This document shows positions 1-11,709 of a DNA stretch of 64,000 bases, piece after piece. Under the pieces are notes generated by a model, which searched no databases, had not been told where the DNA came from, and saw nothing but the letters and a program-made list of their open reading frames with translations. The DNA lies in contig CM055096.1 in the NCBI GenBank assembly GCA_029204225.1, positions 69,463,444 to 69,527,443 on the forward strand. The letters are read 5' to 3'. Numbering within the stretch: position 1 is the stretch's first letter; every line of letters begins with the position of its first letter. The DNA comes from Diphasiastrum complanatum. Taxonomy: Eukaryota; Streptophyta; Lycopodiopsida; Lycopodiales; Lycopodiaceae. The translations under genes and the position numbers were made by a program.

Positions 1-15
1 TCTATTGGCATAGGA

Positions 16-243
16 TTAGGGGCCTGGCAATAGTGGAGCACCTTCTAGCACAAGGCCATCATGGCCTATTTCATCATCAGAAGGCCCATCACGGCCTCCA
101 TCAGCAGCAATAGCAGCAGGGCCATCAGTGGCAGGGCCATCCAGAACTTCATTGGCAAAGGCAGGCCCATCAGAACCACCATCAACAAGGCCATCATCTA
201 CAAGAGAGGCTTTTCCATCAGTGGAGTCAATTGGAGGAGGCTA
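16..243 (-). other. Short Asp/Gly/Pro-rich open frame, unassigned
   Basis: The reverse strand stays open for about 75 codons and reads as a repetitive Asp/Gly/Pro-rich peptide built on DGP and DGL motifs. On the forward strand the same repeat appears as recurring GGCCCATCA-like units. No start codon or conserved domain is visible. Linkers between integrase and reverse transcriptase in copia elements can look like this, but that is only a guess. It may equally be a low-complexity relic with no gene content. Confidence 0.15.
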
Positions 244-899
244 GTGGCCTAGGTTCAGCAGAGGCAGCGGTTCCTATTGCGGCTATGGAGGTGTTGGGGA
301 GAGACCACAAGGTGGAGCACACTCCTGGAGTCAGCAGACCACGACCACATGAAAGGGCAGGTGGATATCAACTGAGCACCATGCCTACAGGGTGCAACGG
401 GCGCACCATGAGGCAACCACTAGACTTACATGCCAGTTGAGGTGCTACCTTTTGTAGCACGATGACAAGGATCAAAGCACACTTGCGTGGTTTGACCAAG
501 CCAGATGGGCGGAACATGGGCACATCCTACACCTAAGCGAGAGCGCCTACCGAGCACATAAGGAGGAGCAGCAGCGATTGGGACCAGGGTACCAATTGGT
601 CGGCAGCTAGGTTCTCATAATGAAAGTAATGGTTTAAATTCGAAATTAGAGAAAGAAGATTGTGAATGATCTTAAGAAAAAATTGTTCTGATGTTTTCCA
701 AAAGATTTACCTTTTTATCTTCCTCCTCCTCATTATATGAAAACATTCTATAGGTATTTGGTTGTAAACCCATCCTTAGGGCATCCTAGAAACTATTATT
801 TAAAGAAGAGGAGAGTTTAAAAGATAACTTACTGAACACATACACTTGACTTGTCTTGTTCTATTGTTTCTGTTATTCATGCTATTATAATATGAGTTT

Positions 900-1109
900 T
901 GATAATTGGCAAGGAAGCGATTCCTCTATCGTTCATTTTCCGCACTTGTGAATGATAATAAGTTGTGTTTATGGTAGTATTGAATTAGTTTTGTTATTAC
1001 ATTAACTATCATTTCTGCTATCAATTATCGAACTTTCATTGTCGAACAATTAATCGAACTATCGTTGTCGAATAGTTATTCAACTGATATACAGCTTATT
1101 TTTCCAACA
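900..1109 (+). repeat. 3' part of a copia-type 5' LTR
   Basis: The segment ends in CCAACA immediately before a primer binding site, as the end of a copia LTR does. Its last 75 bases recur at 1556-1636, giving a second LTR end. The LTR start could not be placed; it may lie further left, near 610. Confidence 0.5.
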
Positions 1110-1121
1110 TGGTATCAGAGC
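1110..1121 (+). promoter_or_regulatory. Primer binding site for initiator tRNA-Met
   Basis: TGGTATCAGAGC directly follows the LTR end. This is the standard plant copia minus-strand priming site. Confidence 0.75.
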
Positions 1122-1195
1122 TAGATCATAGCTTTGGTAACTAGTTCAAAGCGTTTATATTCATTGCCAGATTTTCAATATTAGATTTGTCTACG

Positions 1196-1510
1196 ATGGA
1201 TGCATCATCTACGAATTCTATCAAAAAATTGGATGGCGACAACTATCCCTTATGGAAATTCAAAATGAGGGTGATACTACAAGCGAAAGAGCTTTGAGAA
1301 ATTGTTGAAGGTACTGAGGTTAAGCCTATTGTAGATCAGAGATCCGACGGACATTACCAAATGGAAGCAAAAGGATGGGAAGGCCTTCGCCCTTATCGCT
1401 CTAAATATCAGAGATAATCATATCAATCATATTCGAAGCGCTCCAACTTCGTTAGAAGCTTGGATTATTCTAAGCAATCTCTATGACATTTCTTGCAAAT
1501 GGGTCTATCG
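1196..1510 (+). pseudogene. Ty1/copia gag fragment (UBN2-type N-terminus)
   Basis: An ATG 75 bases after the primer site starts a peptide with the copia gag signature: a short Asp/Ser-rich leader, then a G-D-N-Y-P-L-W-K-F-K-M block, and later W-K-x-K-D-x-x-A with an aliphatic stretch and the T-S-x-E-A-W block. A TGA interrupts it where Trp is expected (about position 1295), and the frame shifts near 1340. The sequence ends abruptly before any zinc knuckle and joins an LTR fragment at 1556. Gag would form the virus-like particle; this copy is dead. Confidence 0.7.
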
Positions 1511-1555
1511 GATCAAGTACAAAGCCGATGGATCACAATATCCTTATCATTCTAT

Positions 1556-1636
1556 CAAACTTTCGTTGTCAAACAATTAATCGAACTATTTTTGTCGAAT
1601 AGTTATTCAACTAACATATAGCTTATTTTTCCAACA
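1556..1636 (+). repeat. Truncated second LTR end of the same copia element
   Basis: It matches the last 75 bases of the LTR ending at 1109, including the final TTATTTTTCCAACA. It sits directly against hAT-derived coding sequence, so this copia element appears to have landed in, or been joined to, a hAT transposon. Confidence 0.6.
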
Positions 1637-2182
1637 AATATTACCGCTCTTGCCACTTGCATCTTTGACCAAGATTGTTCCGCTTCGGCTTGTGAGCGGA
1701 ACTAGAGCACTAGGTCTCTTATGCCCACAAAGAGATGCAATAGGCTCAGCGTTCCCCAGCTGAACAGTTTGGTTTATTGCACCACCAACCTGAGGCTAGT
1801 CAGGCGCATGCAGAGAGATGGTACACCTAGGCAAGTGCATCCTAAGGAGTGCCTTAGATCCACGGACAAAGGCTGGCCATTATTCACACACAAAGGCTAC
1901 GACTGATGATGAGACCTTTCAGAGTATCATCGGGAGCTGGCACGTCATGATAAGAGGTAGTGCAGGACCACTAGTAGATCCATGGCCAGGGCCGATAAAG
2001 AGGATGTAGGAGAGGAGGGTGGGGATGAGGCTAAGGAGGAGTTGGATGATGAGGAGGAGCATGAGGCCTTGGACGATGAGATGGAGATGGAGATGGACAT
2101 GGGATGGGTTGATCCCGATGTCGGGACACAGTCCGAGCCTGCATCACCTATACACAGAAGTGGGGGCGTAGAGTCCACTTGA
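1637..2182 (+). pseudogene. hAT transposase relic, C-terminal dimerisation domain and acidic tail
   Basis: Translation gives the hallmark hAT C-terminal block: S-A-x-x-C-E-R-N, a stop where Trp is usual, S-T, then T-K-x-x-N-R-L, and L-V-Y followed by N-L-R-L. This is the hobo/Ac/Tam3 dimerisation region (roughly 1640-1830). It is followed by an Asp/Glu-rich tail at 1982-2182, as in many plant hAT transposases. Two extra residues split the V-Y-x-x-Y-N-L-R-L motif. Everything upstream of the domain has been lost at the LTR boundary (1636). The relic cannot encode a working transposase. Confidence 0.6.
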
Positions 2183-3267
2183 TGGATTTCCATGTTGAAC
2201 CAAAGACAACAGTATCATAGGCAGAGGGAGCAGCGGCCCAGCGAGGCCTTGGTAGACCTATAGGCAGCGGCAGAGGCAAGGGCAGACTCAATGTTTGCTC
2301 GAATCGCGGTTGGAACCACTGTCTGCTAAAAAAAATTTGGCTTCTTCGCGGCCGGGCCCGAGGGTCTCCAAAAAAGATTTTGGAGAGTTTTTGGGGAAGA
2401 GAGATGAAGGGAGAAGAGGAGAGGGAGTGAGAGAAGCGAAAGTACTAGGTAGTGAGAGAAGAGCTTAGAAGAGAGGGGGCTTTTTGCCATTCGGTTTAGA
2501 TTTTGCCATTGAGAGTTGAAACTTGAGAGGAGCATTTATAAAATGATCAATCATGATTGGAATTTGGTAGGAGTGACTCTTGAGAGGGAGTGAGACGGAG
2601 AGGGTGTGTGTGTGTGTAGAAGAGAGAGAGTACACAATGATGAAATCTTGAACACCGAACAAATTAGAGGTTAATGTACGATTGACTGATCAGCAATTCC
2701 AAATGCGAGAAAAGCTGAAACAACCAATCAAGTATTTGATACAAAATAATAAAAAAATCCTAGTCAGGCTTCATCATCTACAAGCCAATCTGTAGAGGAC
2801 ATTCTTAAGATCCCACCCGAGATAGTGGATGATCCACTTTATGATGTTCCCTAGCACTTTAAGGATTACACGACTGCCCCCCGCCTTCCTTCGAGTCCCT
2901 CGAAGGAGGCTCGCCCTTTGATGCCCACATAGGTGGCTCTCCTGACTCTTGAATCCCATAATCTATTTAAATTAATTATTTTGAAATTTGGAATTTGGAA
3001 CATGTATGATGGAATTTGAATATTGTTGTACGTTGTCGCATATTTAAGGTCAAAAGTTTAAGGTTTGAAAAATGAAGCTTACTATTTGGTTCATCATTCT
3101 AATCTCTTTCAATTGCCCCTTATGAATGTAAATCACGATTCACTGAACATTCCAATTTCCAAATTCGTGAGTATTTTATGTAATTGGAAACTGCTACCTG
3201 CAACATGTGCTATAAATTTTGAGTTATAGCTTTTTAATCAGCAGAGCGGCCACAGCCTTCCAGATCG
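2183..3267. other. Non-coding stretch, no gene recognised
   Basis: Purine-rich sequence at 2390-2480, a short (GT)n/(GA)n run at 2604-2630, then AT-rich DNA. No supported reading frame, LTR end or RNA gene was seen. It separates the two hAT relics and may be degenerate internal sequence of such an element. Confidence 0.5.
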
Positions 3268-3765
3268 CGACACTCTTTTGCAGTTGATGAGCCTGGTTCC
3301 TCTCAATTTCCTGGAGATGTTGAGAGTCTTGGGACTCATGGTGACACAAGAGCAGGACCTAGCAGTACTCTAGAGCACCATCTATAAATCGTGCACCATC
3401 GAGGGTAGAGCCCTTGGTCGAGGACAGGATAGAGGCAAGGACTATTCTATGGCCTCTTGGATGCAATCAAACAAGAAATTGGCTGAGATTATTGTTAGGA
3501 GGTGCTTTTATGCACGTAACCTCCCCTTTCACCTTGATGCGACCATTGCATGGAGGGAGATGATGAGAGCCATTTCCAGGATTGGTTTGGAGTTGGAGGG
3601 TCCCAGCATGGATCATTTGCATAGGAGATGACTTCCTGACGAGCGAGCCTCCATCGATCAGGAGCCATCGACACCTTCGAGGCAAGCACATCAATCACTG
3701 GCGAGTATATGTTTTGCCATATCCAAGAGGCCATTGTGGAGATGGGACCAGAGAATGTTGTTCAA
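3268..3765 (+). pseudogene. hAT transposase relic, DUF659-like N-terminal part
   Basis: The forward frame at 3449-3631 reads a peptide with the F-Y-A-x-x-L-P-F-x-x-x block, then E-M-x-x-A-I and G-P-S-x-x-x-L-x-x-R. This is the start of the DUF659 region that follows the BED finger in plant hAT transposases. A TGA and frame changes break it after 3631. A Ser/Pro/Gly-rich stretch precedes it, and no BED zinc finger is visible upstream. Its neighbour at 1637-2182 is the C-terminal domain in the same orientation but in the wrong order for one intact gene, so two copies or a rearrangement is implied. Confidence 0.5.
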
Positions 3766-5628
3766 GTATACAATTACAATTGAAACTTGATTCTTGATTC
3801 TTAAAAGTTGTAAAAGTTTGTTACGACTTACAATGTACAAAGTTCAAACTATAACCTACAACTTAAACTTCTGCATCACGAATCACAACTATCTATTGCA
3901 ACTTTCAAATTTGTAATTTGTTCAATATTGTTGCAACTTGCTTGACAAGTTTCAACTTAGTACTTAGTTACAACTTCCTTGTAAGTTGTTGGAACATGGA
4001 CAATGGAAATTCATGATTGTGAATTTGCCTGATTTTTTTTTGTGAAAATTGAAAAAAGAAAAAAAAAAATTTGCGGACACCCACGCCTGTGCGGCGCCTG
4101 GTGTGGCACGGTCCTCGAGATGGCCTACACGTGCAACGGCGCTGTCATGCCCACGTCTGATCTCATATTGATTATCTCGTTAGTTACTGGCTGGAGGCCT
4201 ACACTCATGGTGGTGGATTATTATGGGTCTATGAATGAGTCATAGGGGAACTGGATGACACGGCCTAGCTAGGCTGCAAAGGTGTCTAGTGAGATGTCAC
4301 AGTGCACTACTACTGGTGCATGGGCCTTGGAGGGTATAAAGTATACCCATTGGACTCTCACTAGTGTATGCTTGATTTGATGATTAGTAGCTACATGCTG
4401 CTGGTGTGATTCCTCTATCCCTTGTGAGGGATTGATCCATAGCTTGGAGGCTAGATACGTAAGTTTGGTTGAGTTGGTTTGTCCACCATCCGTTTCCCTT
4501 GTGTTGCTTTGTCCTTGGTTATTGAATCCTTGGTGAGGGACTTTATAGGCACGCTCCCCTAGGAAGCCTGTACGGCTGGGAGGGGGAGGGGTGGGCGTAG
4601 GCACGCCCGCCTCAAGTTCTTGAGTTCTGCTGAATAAGAGGTGGGAAGCATCTTCACAATCCCCCTTTTGAAAAAGTACTTTAGAAGCTGGTCAAAGCTT
4701 CTTTAAAGAAGTACTTCTAAAAGTTTAAACAAACTTTTTTAAACATCAAGCTTAGTTCAAAAGCTTGTGCTTATAAGAATAAGTTTTAAGCTAAGGTTAT
4801 AAGCTTTTAAAGCTTAAATCTTTTTCACTCAAGTTTTTTTAAACTTAAGCTCTAACTTATAAAAAGCTTATTATTTGAGCTGTGTAAACAAAACATAATT
4901 TTTTAAGCTTTGAATTAAAAGAAAGAGGGGGAGGGATTGGAAGAGGTACCATAGGCTGTACCTACGACAAGTATAGGCTTTTGGGGTGTAGCTCTCCACC
5001 TCCGATAGCCTTTTCTTGAGCCTTTTCCATCCCCTTTCCCTTTTGCCACCTGCAATTACCAAAAAATTTACAACAAAAACATTCACACAACCTTAAGAGA
5101 GGAAAATTGAATTTGTTTTCCTCCACCTCCTCATGAACGTACAATCGTACCTTCTCCTCCTCCCAAGCCTAAGGATGAGCCTTAGGGGAACTAGTTCTAG
5201 GAGTTTCTTGGGGCCATAAGGCCATGAGGTTAAGGGAGGTGATTAGAGGTGTTAGTGGGGTGGTGACCCTTGGGTGAGGTGGCATAGGGAGGATGGTAGC
5301 CATGTGAATTGAGGATAGGTGGTGCCCATAAGGATTGAGGGTAGGTGGTGCCCTAAAGATTGCCACTTGTCTTAGGGGCCATATGCTTGCTAGGTGGAGC
5401 CCATAAGGTCCACCACTTAGCAAGGCCAAAAGGGAAGGAAAATGGGGGGGGTGTAAAGGTTCCAGTCTCATGGTTGAGGAGCTTGTTTTGGCCTAGCCTC
5501 CTTGACTTGAGCTCTGTTACAACTCTACTTACTGCAAACCTCCAAGTGTCGGTTAACCACAAGAGACCGAACGATATACGTTCCACCCCGCCATAGGACC
5601 TAATCCGGGTCCACCCTCCTTGCCCTGG
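3766..5628. other. Non-coding interval with AT-rich AAGCTT-rich block
   Basis: No gene recognised. 4670-4910 is AT-rich and unusually dense in AAGCTT and ATAAGC palindromic words. 5306-5361 holds two copies of a roughly 28-bp unit containing ATTGAGGxTAGGTGGTGCCC. 4270-4620 looks like an old LTR-type sequence but has no matching partner. The right edge (5624-5628, CCTGG) is the target site of element A. Confidence 0.45.
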
Positions 5629-5986
5629 TGTTACGAGCTCGTGACCAGTGCTGAACCCTAGAGAACACAAATAGGTCAGATACCACAATCAGGGTCGTGT
5701 CCAGCGTACACGACCAATAGGGCAAGACAATGTGAGGAGTGTGCCCCAGCACGGTCCATAGCCATGGCGGGCCTAACACAGTCTAGGGACCCTGTCAACA
5801 GGACAGGGCCCCCAGTTGGGTCCCAACATGCAGTCGGCCACGTCAGTGACACGTGGCCGACACTTGGCAGTTGCATGCTATCAGTCCTCACACTGGGCTA
5901 GGAGGGGCTTACTCTATATCAGGGAGTAGGCAAGGTTGGGTGGATCAGTTAGTGTTTGCCCTACTGTGGTGTTAGGATCTATTACA
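5629..5986 (+). repeat. 5' LTR of element A
   Basis: It starts TGTTACGAGCTC and ends TCTATTACA directly before the primer site. It should carry the element's promoter and polyadenylation signals; no perfect TATA box was picked out beyond CTCTATATC near 5911. Confidence 0.9.
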
Positions 5987-5987
5987 C

Positions 5988-6000
5988 TGGTATCAGAGCC
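5988..6000 (+). promoter_or_regulatory. Primer binding site of element A
   Basis: TGGTATCAGAGCC, one base after the LTR, matches the 3' end of initiator tRNA-Met. Confidence 0.85.
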
Positions 6001-6862
6001 ATCTCCATCTTTGGGAGCTTAGTAGCAGCAGTAGAAAAAGCTATCAGAGGGGAAAATTCTTGGAGATTCTAAATCGTTGTAGAGACAGCTATCTAACTTG
6101 GAAATTTCAGTATAATCTCAAGCCATCTGAGCGGAAATCAGAGCTGTGCTGTAGCATAGATCCATTGCCGCAATTTTAGTGATCTAGTTCCGATTTCCAG
6201 GAGTAACTTGCTAAGATCTGAGCGGATTCTGGAAAGAAAGGATTGTACATGTCCAGCGCTGTGGGTACTCATTCAATCTGACATTTTGGAACAGTGGTGG
6301 GCCTCAAATCGGAAGGATTTCGAGCAGGAAGGCTGCTTGCCTGACAGCGAGGGGGGAGCACAACCAAAATCAGGAATTCCCAGGAATGTTAGGCGCCAAA
6401 TTCCATTTTTTTTTGGAGCCACAATTCTGAAAAGCCGATAGCGAGGGTCTTCAAAGATCCAATCAGAAGTGTCCCACAGTTTCAACTCTTCAAATCTGAG
6501 TTTTGGAGACAGATAGACCGCTACCCTGGCAGCGAGGGAGGTCCTTGGCAGAAACCAGAATTTTGCAACTGATTTCGAGTTCTAAATTGGAAAATTTGGA
6601 GCAAAAAGAGCACACCTCAGATAGCGAGGGAAGGGGTTAAGACAAATCAGAAGTTTATTTGCTTTTTGGTACCCTGATCTCTGATTTTTTCCGGACAGCA
6701 GGTCTGAAAGCAGTTGAGGAAGAGCTGAGAGGGCTTTCCTTGATTCTCTCTATGGAAGTATAGTTCTCAGCTAAGTTTTCTTTCCTTTCTTTGTACAGTT
6801 GTAAATTAGTCTTTCTGACTTTTTTTTTCAGAAGTTAAGGTACCTCTCTTTCAGTTCTGAAA

Positions 6863-7977
6863 ATGACCACTCAGGGACCTGATCAACCCCCGGAGAGAGG
6901 CATCGACGAACTTGAAACAGAAGCCTTGGCTTATAGTAAACGGAAAGAACCTATGGAAATGGAAGAACAGGAACAGTTCGCCGAAGAACTCGACGAATTG
7001 GTTACCAAGGAGCAGTTTCTCCACTTGGTAACAGAAATGGATGAACTGAAGTTGGCATTAGCCAATTTCAAGTCCAGTGTGGATGACTCGTTCGCTGAAC
7101 TCAAAGGTTTGATTTTGAGTTCCGCAAAAGGAAGCCTTCCCTCCACTTCTCAGTTGTCCCCTTCTCCACTTCCATCAGTTTCGGGTGAGACTTTGCGGTC
7201 TCACCCCAGTGCTTTTAAAGATTTAAAGCCTCCTACTTTTATTAGGGAAGAGAAGGATAGAAATGCAGATATTCTACAAACCTTCCTCAGCAAATGGAAG
7301 AACATTCATGCTCTTAAACAAACCCCTGACCATGTGCAAGCAATTGAAACCAGTCTTTCCTTAGGGCCCATGGCCTATAAGTGGTGGTTAAATCTCCAAG
7401 AGACTGGGCAGACTCCCCGGTCATGGAAAGCCTTTGAAGAAGCTTTCCTAAGAGAATTCCTACCAGAGAATGAACTTGATAGAGCCTGGAAAGCCTGGGA
7501 AAGAACAGTAATGGACAAGTCCCTAATCCAATATATCTCGCAGTACCGAGAGGCAATTTAAGAAATTAAAAATATGGATGATTATCAAAAAATCAAAGGG
7601 TTTGTCCGAGGCCTCAAAGATGAATATAAAGTAGAGGTCCAGAGAAACTCGCCTACTACCCTTGAGCAAGCTCTCAGATATGCTCAAATCTATCATGATT
7701 CAGTGGGTAGGACGAGGGCGAGCCAACAGCCCCTTTCTAAGAAGCCTCCTTAGAAAGACTATCAATTTAAAAAGAAATTTTTGAAAAGAAAGAAAGAAGA
7801 TAAAATTAAAGGTGAAGCTTCTCAGAAACGCCCTTCACTCATACATCCCTTAAAACCAGAATATTTTGAGAAAGCCAAACAAGAACGTTTGTGCTTTGTG
7901 TGTATGGGCAAGGGACACACAGTCAGACAGTGTCCCAAGGGGCCTTTCACTAAGAAAGATAAAAAAGATAAGAAACA
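6863..7977 (+). pseudogene. Element A gag with zinc knuckle
   Basis: The start ATG at 6863 lies in the same place as the gag start of sister element B. The N-terminus is acidic and coiled-coil-like. The retrotransposon gag domain follows (W-K-N-I-H, A-Y-K-W-W-L-N-L and F-L-R-E-F motifs at roughly residues 130-225). The CCHC zinc knuckle (C-F-V-C, G-H, Q-C) lies at 7892-7933. Gag would form particles and bind element RNA. Two stops interrupt it: TAA near 7559 and TAG at about 7752, the latter a CAG to TAG change when compared with B. Confidence 0.85.
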
Positions 7978-8710
7978 AGTTCATCTTGTTCAGACTGTAA
8001 GTTTCCCCAGTGACTCGGCAGCTTCCGAGATCAAAGTGTATCATGAAGATCATGAACACTATTGCCAGCTGACCTCTGCAATGCTAGCGAGACCCTTCAA
8101 CTTTGGGCCACATGACCTAGTACGTATGCACGGGAAAGTTGATAACCAGTCAGTAAGAGTTATGGTTGATGATGGGGCAACCCATAATTTCATCAACTAC
8201 ACCCTGGTTAAAAAACTTAAACTTCCAGAAGTACCTGGTCAGCATAGGTACATAGTTTCACTAGCTAAGGGTGAAGATAAGAAAATCTGAGAAACTATGG
8301 TAAGTAACTTAAATCTTGGTATTCAGGGGTACCAAGATGAAATAAACTTTCAGATAATGCACCTGGATCGCACAAACATTGTTCTCGGGAGAGATTGGCT
8401 CTACAGTTTAGGACCTTCCCTCCACATAAATTATCAGGAGAACACCCTCAGCTTTCAGCATAAAGGCCGAGAGATCCAGTTGCATGGGGAGCATGATGTT
8501 CCCAACAGCCCTATGGTCTGCAGTTCAGAGCTCTGTCAGCTAATCGGAGACGACGACCATCAAGTATTCTTATGTGACTTTCAGTTTATTCCTGAAGTTT
8601 CTATTTCTAGTTCTATACAGCAAAAAATCAGTAAATTAGAAACTTTATTGTCTAAATTTAAAGATGTTTTTCCCGAAGATTTGCCACATGGTTTGCCACC
8701 TAGCAGGTAG
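7978..8710 (+). pseudogene. Element A aspartic protease region
   Basis: It carries the retropepsin motif as D-D-G-A-T-H-N-F-I (about 8168), where most families have D-S-G or D-T-G, followed by a hydrophobic strand and the V-L-G-R-D-W-L block near 8390. The protease would process the gag-pol polyprotein. A TGA at 8288 replaces a Trp codon retained in B. A 4-base deletion at about 8708, relative to B, shifts the frame just before reverse transcriptase. Confidence 0.8.
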
Positions 8711-10012
8711 ATCATGTAATAAACCTAGTACCGAGTACAGCACCTGTTTCTAAATTTCCGTATCGGGTCAGCCAAACAGAGGATGAAGAAATAACTAGGT
8801 AGTTAACAGATTATCTTGGGAAAGGCCAAATTCAGACCAGTAGTTCACCATGGGCCTCACCAATCCTATTGGTGAAAAAAGAAGGAGGGGTCTATGCGTC
8901 TTTGCGTAGATTACAGAGCCCTCAATAAAGTCACAATTAAGAATAAATATCCTATGCCTCGGGCAGACGAGTTGTTTGATCAACTCGACGGGGCTAAGTT
9001 TTTCAGTAAAATAGACCTCAGATCGGGATATCATCAAGTCCGTATAAAATCGGAAGATGTCCCGAAAACAGCTTTTAGGACTCGTCACGGTCATTATGAG
9101 TTTAAGGTGATGCCATTTGGGCTCACAAATGCTCCAGCTACCTTTATGACCATGATGAACAGTGTCCTCAGACCATACTTGGGTAAGTTTGTAGTCGGAT
9201 TTTTAGATGACATCCTCGTTTACAGCAAAACAAGGAAGGAGCATCTAAAACACCTCAGAAAGGTGTTTCGACTGCTCAGAAAGCATAAGCTCTATGCTAA
9301 ACAATCCAAGTGTGAATTCTTCGTTGAAGAAGTAGCATATTTGGGTCACATTATCTCTTCAGATGGGATTAAGATGGACCCGAATAAGGTTAAAGCCATA
9401 CTCAGTTGGCTGAGACCTCAGAATATTTTAGAACTTCAAATCTTTCTTGGTTTGGCAGGATATTACAGACGATTTGTCAGGGAATATGCTCAGATAGCAG
9501 TTCTCATGACAAATCTTCTTAAGGGGAAGGGAAAGGAGTTCATTTGGGAGTCCGCACAGCAGGAGAGCTTTGATGCTCTCAAAACAGCCTTAGCTACAGC
9601 ACCAATTTTAAAAGTCATCGACCCCAATCAGCCATTTGTGGTCGAAACAGATGCTAGCAACTTTGCAGTTGGTGCTGTGCTAACTCAGGGTGACGACCGG
9701 TTGCGTTCGAGAGTAAAAAAACTTGAGCCAGCTCAGACTAGGTACAGTACCTATGGAAAAGAACTCTTTTCTATAGTCCATGCCCTTAAGACTTGGAGGC
9801 AATATTTGTATGGTGCCAACTTTGAGGTCCTGACAGACCATGAAAGTCTCAGATACCTTTGCAATCAACCTGAGCTTAGAGGTCGGAAAGCTCGTTGGGC
9901 AGAGTTGATGCAAGAGTTTGATATGTCTATCAGATATAGACGGGGGAAATTCAATATAGTAGGAGATGCCCTTAGCAGAATGCCTATGATAAACGAGCTG
10001 AGTTTTACTTAG
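8711..10012 (+). pseudogene. Element A reverse transcriptase and RNase H
   Basis: The Ty3/gypsy reverse transcriptase is nearly complete. It shows the [10 protein letters not shown] block, the [11 protein letters not shown] block, M-P-F-G-L-T-N-A-P, and the catalytic F-L-D-D-I-L-V-Y-S at about 9199-9225. RNase H follows, with T-D-A-S at about 9648 and the D-A-L-S-R end at 9966. Defects are a CAG to TAG stop near 8801, base gains and losses around 8880 and 9690 relative to B, and a CAG to TAG stop at 10010-10012. The enzyme would copy genomic RNA into cDNA. Confidence 0.88.
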
Positions 10013-11637
10013 ATTCGTAATGAGTTACTCGAGTCCTTGAGAGGGAAGTGCCAGCATGATGCATTCTTCTCTACTATTTGGAACTCAGTCCAGGGCAGAC
10101 AGTTACAGACTCCAGAACCAGTTCCCGGGGCTGGTGCCAGTTCATCCAAGAATATGGCAGCTTCCGTTGAGGATGAGATGAATCCGAGTATACATCATCA
10201 GATGACGTTGAGGATTCTGAGCCTGTATTACCCAAGCAAACCCCAGCGGTTGAGGGTCAGTTGACTCAAGGATTCAAATGGAAACAGTATTCCATTCAGG
10301 ATGAGTACTTGCTCTATAGAGATAGAGTATATGTCCCCAAATCAGAGGATTATAGGCAGCAGGTCCTATATGAATGTCATGACAATTCTAGTGTGGGACA
10401 CCCAGGCATACAGAAGACCTATGAGCTTCTTCGTAGGCAATTTTTCTGGCCCAGTATGAAAAAGGACGTCCAACAATATGTAACCAGTTGCCAGAAATGT
10501 CAAGTAAATAAAGCAGAGCGTTTAAAGGTAGGAGGGTTGTTGCAGCCCTTAGACATACCAGCTGGTAAATGGGAGAGTATCTCCATGGATTTTATAGTAG
10601 ACCTGCCAAAAACCCAAGGGGGTAATGACGCTATATGGGTCACAGTTGACCGTCTGACCAAAATGGCTCATTTTATTCCGACCAAAACAACCGTTAGAGC
10701 TCCAGAGTTAGCGAGGTTGTTTGTAGACGGGCTATTTAAATTGTACGGTCTACCTTCCGACATAATCGGCGACCGGGACAGTAAGTTTAATGGAAATTTT
10801 TGGAGGGCAGTATTCTATCATACTAAACTTAATATGAGTACCACTGACCATCCACAAACGGACGGTCAAACAGAGAAGGTAAGTCAGGTGCTGGAGGATA
10901 TGCTTCGTGCATAAGTCAGCAAGAAGCAGACTAACTGGGAGGAGTATCTCTCGATATTAGAGTTTGCTTACAACAGTACCAAACATTCAGCTACGGAATA
11001 CAGCCCATTTATGCTGATGTACGGTTTTCAGCCACGCTCACCCACAGCTGTAGGGTTTAAACAAGAAAAAGTTGAAGCAGCCATAAACTTTTTAGAGGAC
11101 CTAAACCAGATGATAGAACATGCTAAGCGTAGCATTAGGCAGTCCCAGGATCGAGCCAGGCATTATGCAGATCCACACAGACGGGATGTGAAGTTCTCCG
11201 CTGGTGAGAAAGTCTACTTGAGAGTTCCAGTTGACTCTAAAACCCTCAAATCAGGAGTGTGTGCTAAGTTGTCTCCAAGGTATTGTGGTCCCTTTACCAT
11301 CAGTAGGAGACTAGGCGAGGTCACCTATGAACTAGAACTCCCACACAGTAGTAAGGTTTTTCCAGTCTTTCATGTAAGTCAGTTACAAAAAGCCTTAACC
11401 AGATCAAAAAATCTGGTAGGGGACAGAGTTCTAGTTCTCCCATTGGATCCCCAACAACCTCCACATGAACCAGAGGAGATTCTTGATAGTAGAGAGACGC
11501 AGACTCATCATACTCTATATCGAGAATATCTGGTCAAGTGGAATCATCAGCCTGTTGAAAATGCCACTTGGGAAAGAGGCAGCGTCCTTCGCAAGATTTT
11601 TCCAGACTTTGTCTTAGATGACCAAGACGGTTCTTAA
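10013..11637 (+). pseudogene. Element A integrase with C-terminal chromodomain
   Basis: It contains the HHCC zinc-binding module (H-x3-H near 10378-10400, C-Q-K-C at about 10490), then the DDE core (M-D-F-I-V-D-L-P, V-D-R-L-T-K-M-A-H-F and the D-R-D-S-K-F block), a G-P-F / V-F-H-V-S-Q-L segment, and a chromodomain at about 11460-11637 (Y-L-V-K-W, then N-A-T-W-E). The chromodomain would guide integration to marked chromatin. Defects: a TAA in place of a Tyr codon at about 10912, a 6-base loss near 10818, and length changes around 10170. TAA at 11635-11637 ends the frame, overlapping the polypurine tract. Confidence 0.88.
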
Positions 11638-11644
11638 GGGGGAG
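11636..11644 (+). promoter_or_regulatory. Polypurine tract of element A
   Basis: AAGGGGGAG is the plus-strand primer. In sister B the tract runs almost directly into the LTR; here about 65 unrelated bases separate it from the 3' LTR. Confidence 0.75.
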
Positions 11645-11709
11645 CACAAGTACTAAGACTCACCACGAATACATACAAGCAAGACACTCAGGCAGGTTTA
11701 CTAACAAGT

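Noticed and set aside
4269-4604. 111-codon reverse Pro-rich frame
   Set aside because: No domain or start context; lies in DNA resembling old LTR sequence.
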